Source of the DNA: Mollicutes bacterium
GTDB lineage: Bacteria > Bacillota_I > Bacilli_A > Izemoplasmatales > Izemoplasmataceae
Length of the DNA stretch: 12,795 nucleotides
Reading direction: 5' to 3'
Assembly: GCA_003552275.1 (NCBI GenBank)
Contig: PUKL01000073.1
Coordinates: forward strand, 1 to 12,795
The position numbers and the translations under genes are program-made. Numbering within the stretch: position 1 is the stretch's first letter; each line of letters opens with the position of its first letter. Shown piece after piece: positions 7,196 through 12,795 of the stretch. The notes beneath the pieces were generated by a model. That model searched no databases. It was not told the origin of the DNA and saw nothing but the letters and a program-made list of their open reading frames with translations.

Positions 7196-8470
7196 TCAAC
7201 CACGCTCGCTTTCGAAATTGCGGAAAGCGTTCGAGACCATGAGGGTGATGCGGTTCAACTGATTGATTTTCGAGGCGCTCGTATCATAGTCGATGGGGAC
7301 GATGTTGCTTTGGGGGGAGTGGTTCTTGAGTTTCTTGATCATGCCCTTGCCGACGATATGGTTGGGGAGACAACCGAAAGGTTGTGTGCAAACGATGTTC
7401 GGGGCGCCGTGTTCGATGAGGTCGATCATCTCGGCGGTGAGGAGCCAGCCTTCGCCGATGTGCGTGCCGACATCGATGAACCCCCGGGAGAGGCTCTTGA
7501 GTTTCTTGTAGGAGACGGGTCTCTCGAAACCGCTCTTTTCGATTTTTTTGCGGGTCCTCTCCCGCCAGAACTCGATGTAGGCGACGAGGAATTTCAGAAT
7601 CCAGCGTTCGCGGCGCGGTCCGCCGTAACGCTTGATATCATGCGCCCGCGAGTCGAAACTGTAGAGAAAGAAGTCGTATAGCGGCGGGATCACCACTTCG
7701 ACGCCCTCGTTCTCCAAGGTCTTCTCGAGGCGGTTGTTGCCGAGGGGGGAGTATTTGACATAGATTTCCCCGACGATGCCCACTTTCGGCCGCGGGGTCT
7801 TTTCCGTCTCGATCGCCTGGAAGCGTTCGATGATGGAGTCGCAGAGTCTTTTGCTCCTTCCCCAGGTGAGGGGGAACCGGTGTTGGTAATAGGCTTCGAC
7901 ATCTTTGTCGATCTCCGCTTTCAAGCGCTCACAGGCGCCCTTCTCCTTCTCGTAGGGACGGATTTGGTGGATGAGGGTCATCACGGTGTCACCGAAAAGA
8001 AGGGCGTCATGCATCTTGTGGATGAGGCGGGGTCTCACCCGGAAACCGGGATTCTTCTCGAGCCCGCCCGCATTGAGGGAAATCACGGGCACGAATTCCA
8101 TGTGCGCCTTTTTGAGGGCTTTTCTCAGGATCTTGATATAGTTGCTCGCCCGGCAGCCCCCGCCCGTCTGGGCGATGATGAGGGCGACCTTGTGGATGTC
8201 GTGTTTTCGTTTCTTCAACGCGTCGATGAACTGGCCGATGACGAGCATCGCCGGTACACAGATGTCGTTGTGCGAGTATTTCATCCCTTCATGGATGAGT
8301 TCGTAGTCGTCGCTCGTCAACAGTTCGGCCTTGTAGCCTTCGCTCCGCATCGCATAGACGAGATAGTCGAAATGATAGGGGGCCATCTGGGGCACGAGGA
8401 CGGTGTATTCCTTCTTCATCTCTTCGGTGAAAAGGATTCTGCCGTCTTCGGCGTATTCAAGCTTCGCCAT
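7196..8470 (-). CDS. 2-hydroxyacyl-CoA dehydratase-like (HgdB-type) protein
   Basis: 424 residues related to the iron-sulfur subunits of 2-hydroxyacyl-CoA dehydratases and to the C-terminal part of the ~1400-residue activase/dehydratase fusion proteins of many Firmicutes. Seen: NDICVPAMLVIGQF at 68-81, with a Cys in the (I/L)C.P context that often ligates the cluster; TGGGCRASNY at 102-111 (Cys 106); PKVGIVGEIYVKY at 228-240; and CTQPFGCLPNHIVGKG at 361-376 (Cys 361 and 367). The four cysteines could hold an Fe-S or double-cubane-like cluster, but this is inferred. It starts inside the end of the activase gene (14-nt overlap) with its own AAGGAGG 9 nt upstream of ATG. It is therefore a genuine separate cistron rather than a sequencing frameshift. 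The likely role is as the reductively activated partner of the adjacent ATPase. Substrate unknown; no acyl-CoA transferase or dehydrogenase neighbours point to one. Confidence 0.85.
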   Translation of the reverse strand: MAKLEYAEDGRILFTEEMKKEYTVLVPQMAPYHFDYLVYAMRSEGYKAELLTSDDYELIHEGMKYSHNDICVPAMLVIGQFIDALKKRKHDIHKVALIIAQTGGGCRASNYIKILRKALKKAHMEFVPVISLNAGGLEKNPGFRVRPRLIHKMHDALLFGDTVMTLIHQIRPYEKEKGACERLKAEIDKDVEAYYQHRFPLTWGRSKRLCDSIIERFQAIETEKTPRPKVGIVGEIYVKYSPLGNNRLEKTLENEGVEVVIPPLYDFFLYSFDSRAHDIKRYGGPRRERWILKFLVAYIEFWRERTRKKIEKSGFERPVSYKKLKSLSRGFIDVGTHIGEGWLLTAEMIDLIEHGAPNIVCTQPFGCLPNHIVGKGMIKKLKNHSPQSNIVPIDYDTSASKINQLNRITLMVSNAFRNFESERG

Positions 8471-11426
8471 GATCGTCGGCCTCCTTTTCCATCGTCGAGA
8501 GCAGACTCCTGAGCCGGATGTTCACGGCACCGAGGTTGGAGATCTCGTCGATCTTGATCTGGGTGTAGAGTTTGTTGTGCTCTTCGAGGATGTGTTGGAC
8601 CTCGTCGGTGGTGATGGCGTCCAGACCGCATCCGAAGCTCACCAGTTGCACGAGGTTCACCCGGTCCATGTCCTTGATCGCCTTGGCGGCATCATAGAGG
8701 CGCGTGTGATAGGTCCACTGGTTCAAGACGCCCAGACGGTCTTCATGGGCGAGATGGTTCACGGCGTCCTCGCTCACGAGAACGACGTTCAAGCTCCGGA
8801 TGAGTTTGGGGATGCCGTGGTTGACCTCGGGGTCGATATGGTAGGGACGACCGGCGAGGACGATGGTGTTGAGATTGTTCTCTTTGGCGTAGGCGAGGGC
8901 GCGTTCACCCTCTTTCTGGACATCCTCGCGGAACTCTTCATAGGATCTCATGCCGGCTTCAAAGGCTTTTTTCAAGGGCGTCTTCGTGACGTTGACATGA
9001 GGGGCCAACGCCTTTTGGGCGGCGGCGACGAACTTCTTCTTGTCGTTCAAGGTGAGATAGGGCTGCAGGAAGTTTTTCAGGTCGAGATGGTTCATGTTGG
9101 CATCGACCGTTTCCGGATAGTGGGCGACGATGGGGCAATTGTAGTGGTTGTCGGCGTGGGGGGACTCGTTGAAATTGAAGGGGATGTTCGGATAGAAGAT
9201 GAAATCGGGATTCTTGCGCACCAAGGATTCCATGTGACCGTGCACGAGTTTCGCGGGATAGCAGATGGTGTCGCTCGGGATGGAATCCTGCCCCTCTTCA
9301 TAGAGTTTCTTCGATGAACGGTCGCTATAGACCACTCGCACGTCCAACGCCTCGAAAAAGGGCTGCCAGAAGGGGATGTTCTCATACATGTTCAAAACGA
9401 GCGGGATGCCGACCGTCTTTTGATAGTCCTTGTCGGGGTCGCTCCGATAGGAGAGCACTTTGTCGTATTTATAGAGATAGAGATTCGGGAGTTCGTCGTA
9501 TCCGTTCTCGATGCCGGCACCTTTCTCGCAGCGGTTGCCGCTGATGTAGCGGGAACCGTCACCGAAGATGTTGACGGTCAGTGCGCAGAGGTTCTCGCAC
9601 TTGCGACAGGTCGCACGGCGGGTGTCGTAGGAGAAGTTCTCGAGTTCCTCGGTGTCCAAGAGCGTGCTGTGATTGGCGGGCTGTGAGGCCTCCCGCGCGA
9701 GCAACGCGGCCCCGAAGGCGCCCATGAGACCGGCGATGGCGGGTCTTGTCACCTCGACCTCCGTCTCTCTCTCGAAAGCGCGGAGCACCGCATCGTTCAA
9801 AAAGGTGCCGCCCTGCACGAGGATGCGATCGCCGTACTCCTCTTTGACATCGTGAGCGCGGATGACCTTGTAGAGGGCGTTCTTGATCACACTCATGGCG
9901 AGCCCGGCGGAGATGTCCTCGGTCTTCGCGGCCTCCGATTGGGCCTGCTTGACGCTTGAATTCATGAACACGGTGCAACGGCTGCCGAGGTCGACGGGGG
10001 CACGACTCTTCAGCGCCAGACGGGAAAAATCCTTGATTTCATAACCCAAGGATTCCGAGAAGGTCTCCACGAAGGAGCCGCAACCGCTCGAACAGGCCTC
10101 GTTCAGAATGATCGTCGTGATGACGCCGTCGCGGACCTTGAAACATTTCATGTCCTGTCCGCCGATGTCGACGACGAAATTGACCTCGGGGTCGAAATAT
10201 TTCGCGGCGTTGTAGTGGCAGATGGTCTCGACCTCGCTGCCGTCCAGACGGAAAGCGTTCTTGATCAACTCTTCGCCATAGCCCGTGCTGAAGGCTTTCT
10301 TGATGACGATGTCTTCATGGAGGGTCTCGTACATTTTCAAAAGGGCGCGGCGGGTCACATCGACGGGGTTGCCGCGGTTGTGGGCATAGTATTCATAGAG
10401 GATCTCTTCGTTCTCACCGATGAGAAGCATCTTCGTCGTGGTGCTCCCGGCGTCGATGCCCAGATAGGCGTTGCCTTTGTAGGCGCCGACATCGATCCGT
10501 TCGAGGGAAGCCTTCTCATGGCGTTTGCGGAACGCCTCGTATTCTTCTTCGGAACCAAACAGGGGCTCGATGGTCTTGCGGATGGTGTCTTTGTGGCGGC
10601 GGCGATAGGCCTTAATCCGTTCGATCACTTCCTCGATCCTGAGCGGCGCCTCATTCGCCTCGAGGGCGGCGCCGATGGCCACGAAGACCTCCCCGTTCTC
10701 GGGGGTGTAGACGTCTTCGAGGTTCAGATAATCGATGAACCGCTTGCGGAGTTCGCTCGAAAAAGTGAGGGGGCCGCCGAGGAAGGCCACTTTGCCGCGG
10801 ATCTTCTTGCCTTGTGATAGTCCCCCCACGGTCTGGTTGACGATGGATTGATAGATGGAGGCGGCGATATCCTCTTTGCGGGCGCCCTGGTTCAAGAGCG
10901 GCTGGATGTCGCTTTTGGCGAAGACACCGCAACGAGAGGCGATGTCATGGAGTTTCTTGTGGTTCTTGGCGAGTGCGTTCACACCGGCGGCATCCGTGTC
11001 GAGAAGGGAGGCCATCTGGTCGATGAAAGCGCCGGTCCCGCCGGCGCAGGTGCCGTTCATGCGCTGTTCGATGTTGGCGCCGTCGAAAAAGATGATCTTC
11101 GCATCCTCGCCGCCGAGTTCGATGCAAACATCAATGCCTTCGACATGGTGTCCGAGCGCCGTGGTGGCGCTGATGACTTCTTGTGTGAATTGAGCGCCGA
11201 TATGTTTGGCGAGAGAGAGTCCCGCGCTCCCTGTGAAGTTGAAGCGCATGGGGATGTCGCCGAAACGTTCTTCGAGTCTCTCGAACATCGCCTTGAGGGA
11301 GATGGAGATACTGCTCATATGACGGTCATACGTCTTATGGACGATGTTGTCTCTCTCGTCGAGCACGACGGCCTTGATGGTCGTACTCCCGATATCGATG
11401 CCCACACGGTATTTTTCCATACGCAT
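8457..11426 (-). CDS. Acyl-CoA dehydratase activase-like protein: two BadF/BadG ATPase domains plus DUF2229-like tail
   Basis: 989 residues. The first ATPase domain (about 6-260) has VGIDIGSTTIKAVVLD, ELGGEDAKIIFF, NGTCAGGTGAF (Cys 127) and SRCGVFAKSD (Cys 166). The second (about 320-580) has YLGIDAGSTTTKMLLI, VDIGGQDMKCF, EACSSGCGSF (Cys 445 and 449) and SRCTVFMNSS (Cys 484). Known for the family: two such domains bracket one [4Fe-4S] cluster and use ATP for low-potential electron transfer into a dehydratase or double-cubane protein. Here both sit on one chain. The tail (about 600-980) has CRKCENLC at 607-614, NRCEKG at 632-637, DTICYPAKLVHGH near 719-731 and FGCGLDA near 931, as in DUF2229-type proteins. 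ATG 11426 has GGGGG 6 nt upstream; ATG 11420 is an alternative. It heads a minus-strand run with the dehydratase-like gene and tgt. Physiological reaction unknown. Confidence 0.9.
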   Translation of the reverse strand: MRMEKYRVGIDIGSTTIKAVVLDERDNIVHKTYDRHMSSISISLKAMFERLEERFGDIPMRFNFTGSAGLSLAKHIGAQFTQEVISATTALGHHVEGIDVCIELGGEDAKIIFFDGANIEQRMNGTCAGGTGAFIDQMASLLDTDAAGVNALAKNHKKLHDIASRCGVFAKSDIQPLLNQGARKEDIAASIYQSIVNQTVGGLSQGKKIRGKVAFLGGPLTFSSELRKRFIDYLNLEDVYTPENGEVFVAIGAALEANEAPLRIEEVIERIKAYRRRHKDTIRKTIEPLFGSEEEYEAFRKRHEKASLERIDVGAYKGNAYLGIDAGSTTTKMLLIGENEEILYEYYAHNRGNPVDVTRRALLKMYETLHEDIVIKKAFSTGYGEELIKNAFRLDGSEVETICHYNAAKYFDPEVNFVVDIGGQDMKCFKVRDGVITTIILNEACSSGCGSFVETFSESLGYEIKDFSRLALKSRAPVDLGSRCTVFMNSSVKQAQSEAAKTEDISAGLAMSVIKNALYKVIRAHDVKEEYGDRILVQGGTFLNDAVLRAFERETEVEVTRPAIAGLMGAFGAALLAREASQPANHSTLLDTEELENFSYDTRRATCRKCENLCALTVNIFGDGSRYISGNRCEKGAGIENGYDELPNLYLYKYDKVLSYRSDPDKDYQKTVGIPLVLNMYENIPFWQPFFEALDVRVVYSDRSSKKLYEEGQDSIPSDTICYPAKLVHGHMESLVRKNPDFIFYPNIPFNFNESPHADNHYNCPIVAHYPETVDANMNHLDLKNFLQPYLTLNDKKKFVAAAQKALAPHVNVTKTPLKKAFEAGMRSYEEFREDVQKEGERALAYAKENNLNTIVLAGRPYHIDPEVNHGIPKLIRSLNVVLVSEDAVNHLAHEDRLGVLNQWTYHTRLYDAAKAIKDMDRVNLVQLVSFGCGLDAITTDEVQHILEEHNKLYTQIKIDEISNLGAVNIRLRSLLSTMEKEADDHGEA

Positions 11427-11462
11427 ACGGGTCCCCCGGTTTCCCTTGTTCTTGCTTTCAAT

Positions 11463-11494
11463 ATTATATACGATGTGGCCATAAAATGCCACAA
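11463..11494 (-). promoter_or_regulatory. Probable promoter of the activase-dehydratase-tgt operon
   Basis: A perfect TATAAT (11463-11468, minus strand) stands about 36 nt before the activase ATG. The -35 region is poor: TGGCAT at 17-bp spacing, or TTGTGG at 20-bp spacing. It is covered by a palindrome. A weak -35 overlapped by a palindrome suggests control by a DNA-binding protein. Confidence 0.55.
11474..11493. repeat. Palindrome TGTGGC-N8-GCCACA, candidate operator
   Basis: Perfect 6-bp arms (11474-11479 and 11488-11493) separated by 8 nt, lying over the -35 region of the activase promoter. The half-site spacing differs from CRP/FNR (TGTGA-N6-TCACA) and from Rex, so no known regulator is assigned. 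Confidence 0.55.
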
Positions 11495-11573
11495 CTACGA
11501 CCCGAATTTCCGAAAGGGCCCAAAATCGCTATGAGTTAAAATACGATATTGTTTTCGTTTCATTTATAGAGGT

Positions 11574-11610
11574 TAAAAATTAATATTATTAATCAAAACA
11601 TTAATTTTTA
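11574..11610. repeat. AT-rich 11-bp inverted repeat with three ATTAAT boxes
   Basis: TAAAAATTAAT (11574-11584) and its exact reverse complement ATTAATTTTTA (11600-11610) are separated by 15 nt. The self-palindromic box ATTAAT occurs three times, starting at 11579, 11588 and 11600. The element ends 11 bp before the TTGACA of the plus-strand operon. It could be an operator, an UP element for RNA polymerase alpha, or both. Confidence 0.6.
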
Positions 11611-11621
11611 TGATTTGTGTG

Positions 11622-11650
11622 TTGACATTCGCTGTCGGATGACCTATAAT
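11622..11650 (+). promoter_or_regulatory. Consensus promoter of the SHOCT-like/DUF2089 operon
   Basis: TTGACA (11622-11627), 17 bp, TATAAT (11645-11650): both hexamers and the spacing are perfect consensus for a sigma-A-type factor. Transcription should start near 11657. GACA/TGTC half-sites overlap it: TGACA at 11623-11627, TGTC at 11633-11636 and TGACA at 11650-11654, giving CTGTC...GACAG around the -10 box. Such a strong core promoter implies either high expression or repression by a bound protein. Confidence 0.93.
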
Positions 11651-11690
11651 GACAGTGTAATCCGAAACACCGCTACGGGACTTGTCCACT

Positions 11691-11703
11691 GGAGGTGAGG
11701 ATG
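11691..11703 (+). promoter_or_regulatory. Ribosome binding site deciding a GTG start, next to a four-codon out-of-frame ATG
   Basis: GGAGG at 11691-11695 lies 7 nt before GTG 11703, the chosen start of the first operon gene. An out-of-frame ATG at 11701 is also well placed (5 nt) and encodes only Met-Trp-Asn-Leu before TGA at 11713. That TGA overlaps a second in-frame GTG at 11712 (sequence GTGA), so re-initiation there is possible. Confidence 0.6.
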
Positions 11704-12089
11704 TGGAACCTGTGAAAACCCTCGAGGATCTGTATGAGGGAAAAATCGACATCGACAGGGCGAGCGAGCTTTTGGCGCTTGAAGAAACGGCTCCCGTCTC
11801 CGAAGAAATCAACAAGAAACACCTCAAACGGGCCCACTTCGTCAAAGTTTCGATCAGACTCCCCAACGAGCCGAGAAGGATCAACTGGCTCATGCGCTTC
11901 CTCTGCGCCTTACCCGTCCCTGTCGGTCTCATCAATTTCGGTCTGCGCCTCGGCAGAAGCAAGTTGGATCGACAGCTCGCTGAAGTCGGTCTGGACACCA
12001 AAGAACTCCGCACCATCATCCGTTACGCCCGGGGCACCCGTGTCCTCATCGAGGCGGAAGATGCCCGCATCACGGTCAAAATCGTATAA
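11703..12089 (+). CDS. SHOCT-like-hairpin protein with hydrophobic core, first gene of DUF2089 operon
   Basis: 128 residues of unknown function. The N-terminus (about 6-27, LEDLYEGKIDIDRASELLAL) is a SHOCT-like helical hairpin, the short module seen at the start of YvlB-type proteins: L-E-x-L-x-x-G-x-I-x-x-x-x-A-x-x-L-L. A short strand FVKVSIRLP (46-54) follows, then a strongly hydrophobic stretch (about 60-83, including LMRFLCALPVPVGLINFGL) that may be a buried or membrane-associated helix. A C-terminal part (100-128) ends in a beta-like RVLIEAEDARITVKIV. The order hairpin, strand, hydrophobic helix, acidic helix, strand resembles the third gene, so they are probably distant paralogues. GTG 11703 is chosen from the GGAGG 7 nt upstream; TTG 11682 and GTG 11712 are alternatives. 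DUF2089 follows after 15 nt. Cellular role unknown; envelope or stress sensing is only a guess from YvlB-like relatives. Confidence 0.8.
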   Translation: MEPVKTLEDLYEGKIDIDRASELLALEETAPVSEEINKKHLKRAHFVKVSIRLPNEPRRINWLMRFLCALPVPVGLINFGLRLGRSKLDRQLAEVGLDTKELRTIIRYARGTRVLIEAEDARITVKIV

Positions 12090-12104
12090 TAAGGAAGTGA
12101 TTCC

Positions 12105-12473
12105 ATGCAAAAACATGTCATCGGCGAATGCCCCATCTGCGGCCACGACCTCTTCGTGACCAAACTCGAGTGTTCGCATTGCCACAGCGAAATCAGCGGA
12201 CAGTTCCAACTTTCCAAGTTCAACTACCTCTCCAAGGAGAGACTCTACTTCATCGAACTCTTCATCAAGAACAAAGGCAACATCAAACAACTCGAGAAAG
12301 AACTCAAAGTTTCCTACCCGACGGTCAAGAAGATGTTGAATGAAGCCATCGAAGCTTTGGGCTACAAAGTCGAGGAAGAAGAGACCGACGAACGTGACCG
12401 CGACGAAATCCTCGAAAAACTCGCCAAGGGCGAAATCTCGAGCGAAGAAGCTTTGAAGCTTCTCAAGGAGTGA
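12105..12473 (+). CDS. DUF2089 protein: zinc ribbon, helix-turn-helix, C-terminal SHOCT-like hairpin
   Basis: 122 residues. Cys 9 and 12 (CPIC) and Cys 23 and 26 (CSHC) form a zinc ribbon. The segment from about 31 to 87 matches DUF2089: GQFQLSKFNYLS, then ERLYFIELFIKNKGNIKQLE and KELKVSYPTVKKMLNEAIEA, a clear helix-turn-helix of the type that picks DNA by sequential helices. After an acidic linker (90-98) comes a second hairpin at 101-122, EILEKLAKGEISSEEALKLL. DUF2089 is a widespread but uncharacterised family, and a DNA-binding regulator is the simplest reading. The Shine-Dalgarno AAGGAAG lies just before ATG. Its last two sense codons, AAGGAG, serve as ribosome binding site for the next gene, so expression is coupled. 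It is a candidate autoregulator of the strong operon promoter. Confidence 0.92.
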   Translation: MQKHVIGECPICGHDLFVTKLECSHCHSEISGQFQLSKFNYLSKERLYFIELFIKNKGNIKQLEKELKVSYPTVKKMLNEAIEALGYKVEEEETDERDRDEILEKLAKGEISSEEALKLLKE

Positions 12474-12478
12474 TTCCC

Positions 12479-12795
12479 GTGAGCCAAGAAAAAATGAAGA
12501 TTCTCGAGATGATCCAGAACAAGACGATCTCCCCCAAGGACGGAGCCGAACTGCTGGCCGCGCTCGAAGACAAGAAGAACGCCAAGCCGCCCAAAAAGCA
12601 GGCCTTCAAGATGTTCAAAATCCGCATAAACAGCTCCGACGGGGACAAGGTCAATGTGCAGATCCCTCTCGAATTCGCCAAGGTCGCCCTGAAATCGAAA
12701 AAGGGCATCCCCAAGCTCGACAAACTCAAAGAGAGCGACATGGACATCGATCTCGAAGCCATCCTCGAGATGATCGAATCCGGCATGGACGGAAA
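12479..12795 (+). CDS. SHOCT-like domain protein (YvlB N-terminal type), cut by window end
   Basis: GTG start at 12479 with AAGGAG 8 nt upstream, supplied by the final codons of the DUF2089 gene; the genes are 5 nt apart. At least 105 residues are in frame with no stop before the window end, so it is 3'-partial. Seen: SHOCT-like hairpin at 7-29 (ILEMIQNKTISPKDGAELLA), a Lys/Pro-rich linker (31-42), then FKMFKIRINSSDGDKVNVQI (43-62). This last stretch resembles the (F/R)I.V.S.DGDKVNV.(L/I)P segment of small SHOCT-like proteins in Bacillota. A helix FAKVALKSKKG and an acidic DIDLEAILEMIESGMDG lead to the edge. Whether a DUF4097 beta domain follows, as in YvlB, cannot be seen. Role unknown; it probably acts with the two upstream products. 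Confidence 0.88.
   Translation, partial: MSQEKMKILEMIQNKTISPKDGAELLAALEDKKNAKPPKKQAFKMFKIRINSSDGDKVNVQIPLEFAKVALKSKKGIPKLDKLKESDMDIDLEAILEMIESGMDG

Larger units (their letters stand above)
11427..11702. other. Divergent control region between the activase operon and the SHOCT-like/DUF2089 operon
   Basis: 276 nt without a convincing gene on either strand. It is clearly more AT-rich than the surrounding genes in its middle (about 11525-11620). It holds two divergent promoters, the palindrome over the activase -35, an AT-rich inverted repeat upstream of the plus-strand promoter, and a short untranslated leader of about 45 nt for the plus-strand operon. Confidence 0.8.

Noticed and set aside
6055..7242. 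A 395-codon open frame on the plus strand, antisense to tgt
   Set aside because: Shadow of tgt, spanning three gene boundaries of the minus-strand operon without any signal of its own.
8457..8470. Frameshift joining the activase and dehydratase-like genes
   Set aside because: The second gene has a well-placed AAGGAGG and ATG, and both reading frames end or begin cleanly within a 14-nt overlap.
11427..11492. A 22-residue N-terminal extension of the activase
   Set aside because: It would put the -10 box and the palindrome inside the coding sequence. ATG 11426 has its own ribosome binding site and gives the usual short lead to VGIDIGST.
11474..11493. CRP/FNR or Rex site at the activase promoter
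   Set aside because: The distance between the TGTG and CACA half-sites is 12 nt, against 8 in those families, and the inner bases do not fit.

Overview
The window reads as chromosomal DNA of a Gram-positive-lineage bacterium (Bacillota, possibly one of its deep or Mollicutes-related branches). Evidence: an ileS preceded by a T-box leader, a B. subtilis-like ftsZ/ylmE/sepF/ylmG cluster, Shine-Dalgarno sequences of the AAGGAGG type before most genes, and a split homologue of the large activase/dehydratase proteins common in Firmicutes. The coding sequence is fairly GC-rich, while the promoters are AT-rich. TGA is used as a stop, so this is not a code-4 mycoplasma. I cannot place it at genus level. 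No IS element, phage gene, CRISPR array, rRNA or tRNA was seen.

Minus strand, read right to left from about 11.43 kb to position 1: (i) a BadF/BadG-type acyl-CoA dehydratase activase with two ATPase domains and a DUF2229-like tail, overlapping by 14 nt (ii) an HgdB-like 2-hydroxyacyl-CoA dehydratase-like protein, then 1 nt later (iii) tgt, the queuosine-pathway tRNA-guanine transglycosylase. After an 85-nt gap with a probable promoter comes a tight division cluster: ftsZ, yggS/ylmE, sepF and yggT/ylmG. A separate promoter with a 17-bp spacer follows, then an isoleucine T-box leader (specifier ATC) and ileS. Last is a partial YczE-like membrane protein running off the left edge. Compared with B. 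subtilis, ylmH and divIVA are missing between ylmG and ileS, and a YczE-like gene occupies the lspA position.

Plus strand, from 11.62 kb to the right edge: a perfect consensus sigma-A-type promoter (TTGACA, 17 bp, TATAAT) drives a divergent operon of three small proteins. The first is a SHOCT-like-hairpin protein with a hydrophobic core, the second a DUF2089 protein (zinc ribbon, helix-turn-helix, C-terminal SHOCT-like hairpin), and the third a SHOCT-like protein cut by the window end. All three carry the same short helical-hairpin motif, once at the C-terminus and twice at the N-terminus. This suggests a set of proteins that interact through a shared module, with the DUF2089 protein as the likely DNA-binding member. 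The 276-nt divergent intergenic region holds an 11-bp AT-rich inverted repeat, a GACA/TGTC inverted motif on the operon promoter, and a TGTGGC-N8-GCCACA palindrome on the activase promoter.

The least-described parts are the three-protein SHOCT-like/DUF2089 operon with its control region, and the split activase/dehydratase pair. The rest is conserved housekeeping, with some local oddities: a HIGT signature in IleRS, a very short SepF, and a T-box with two possible readouts.
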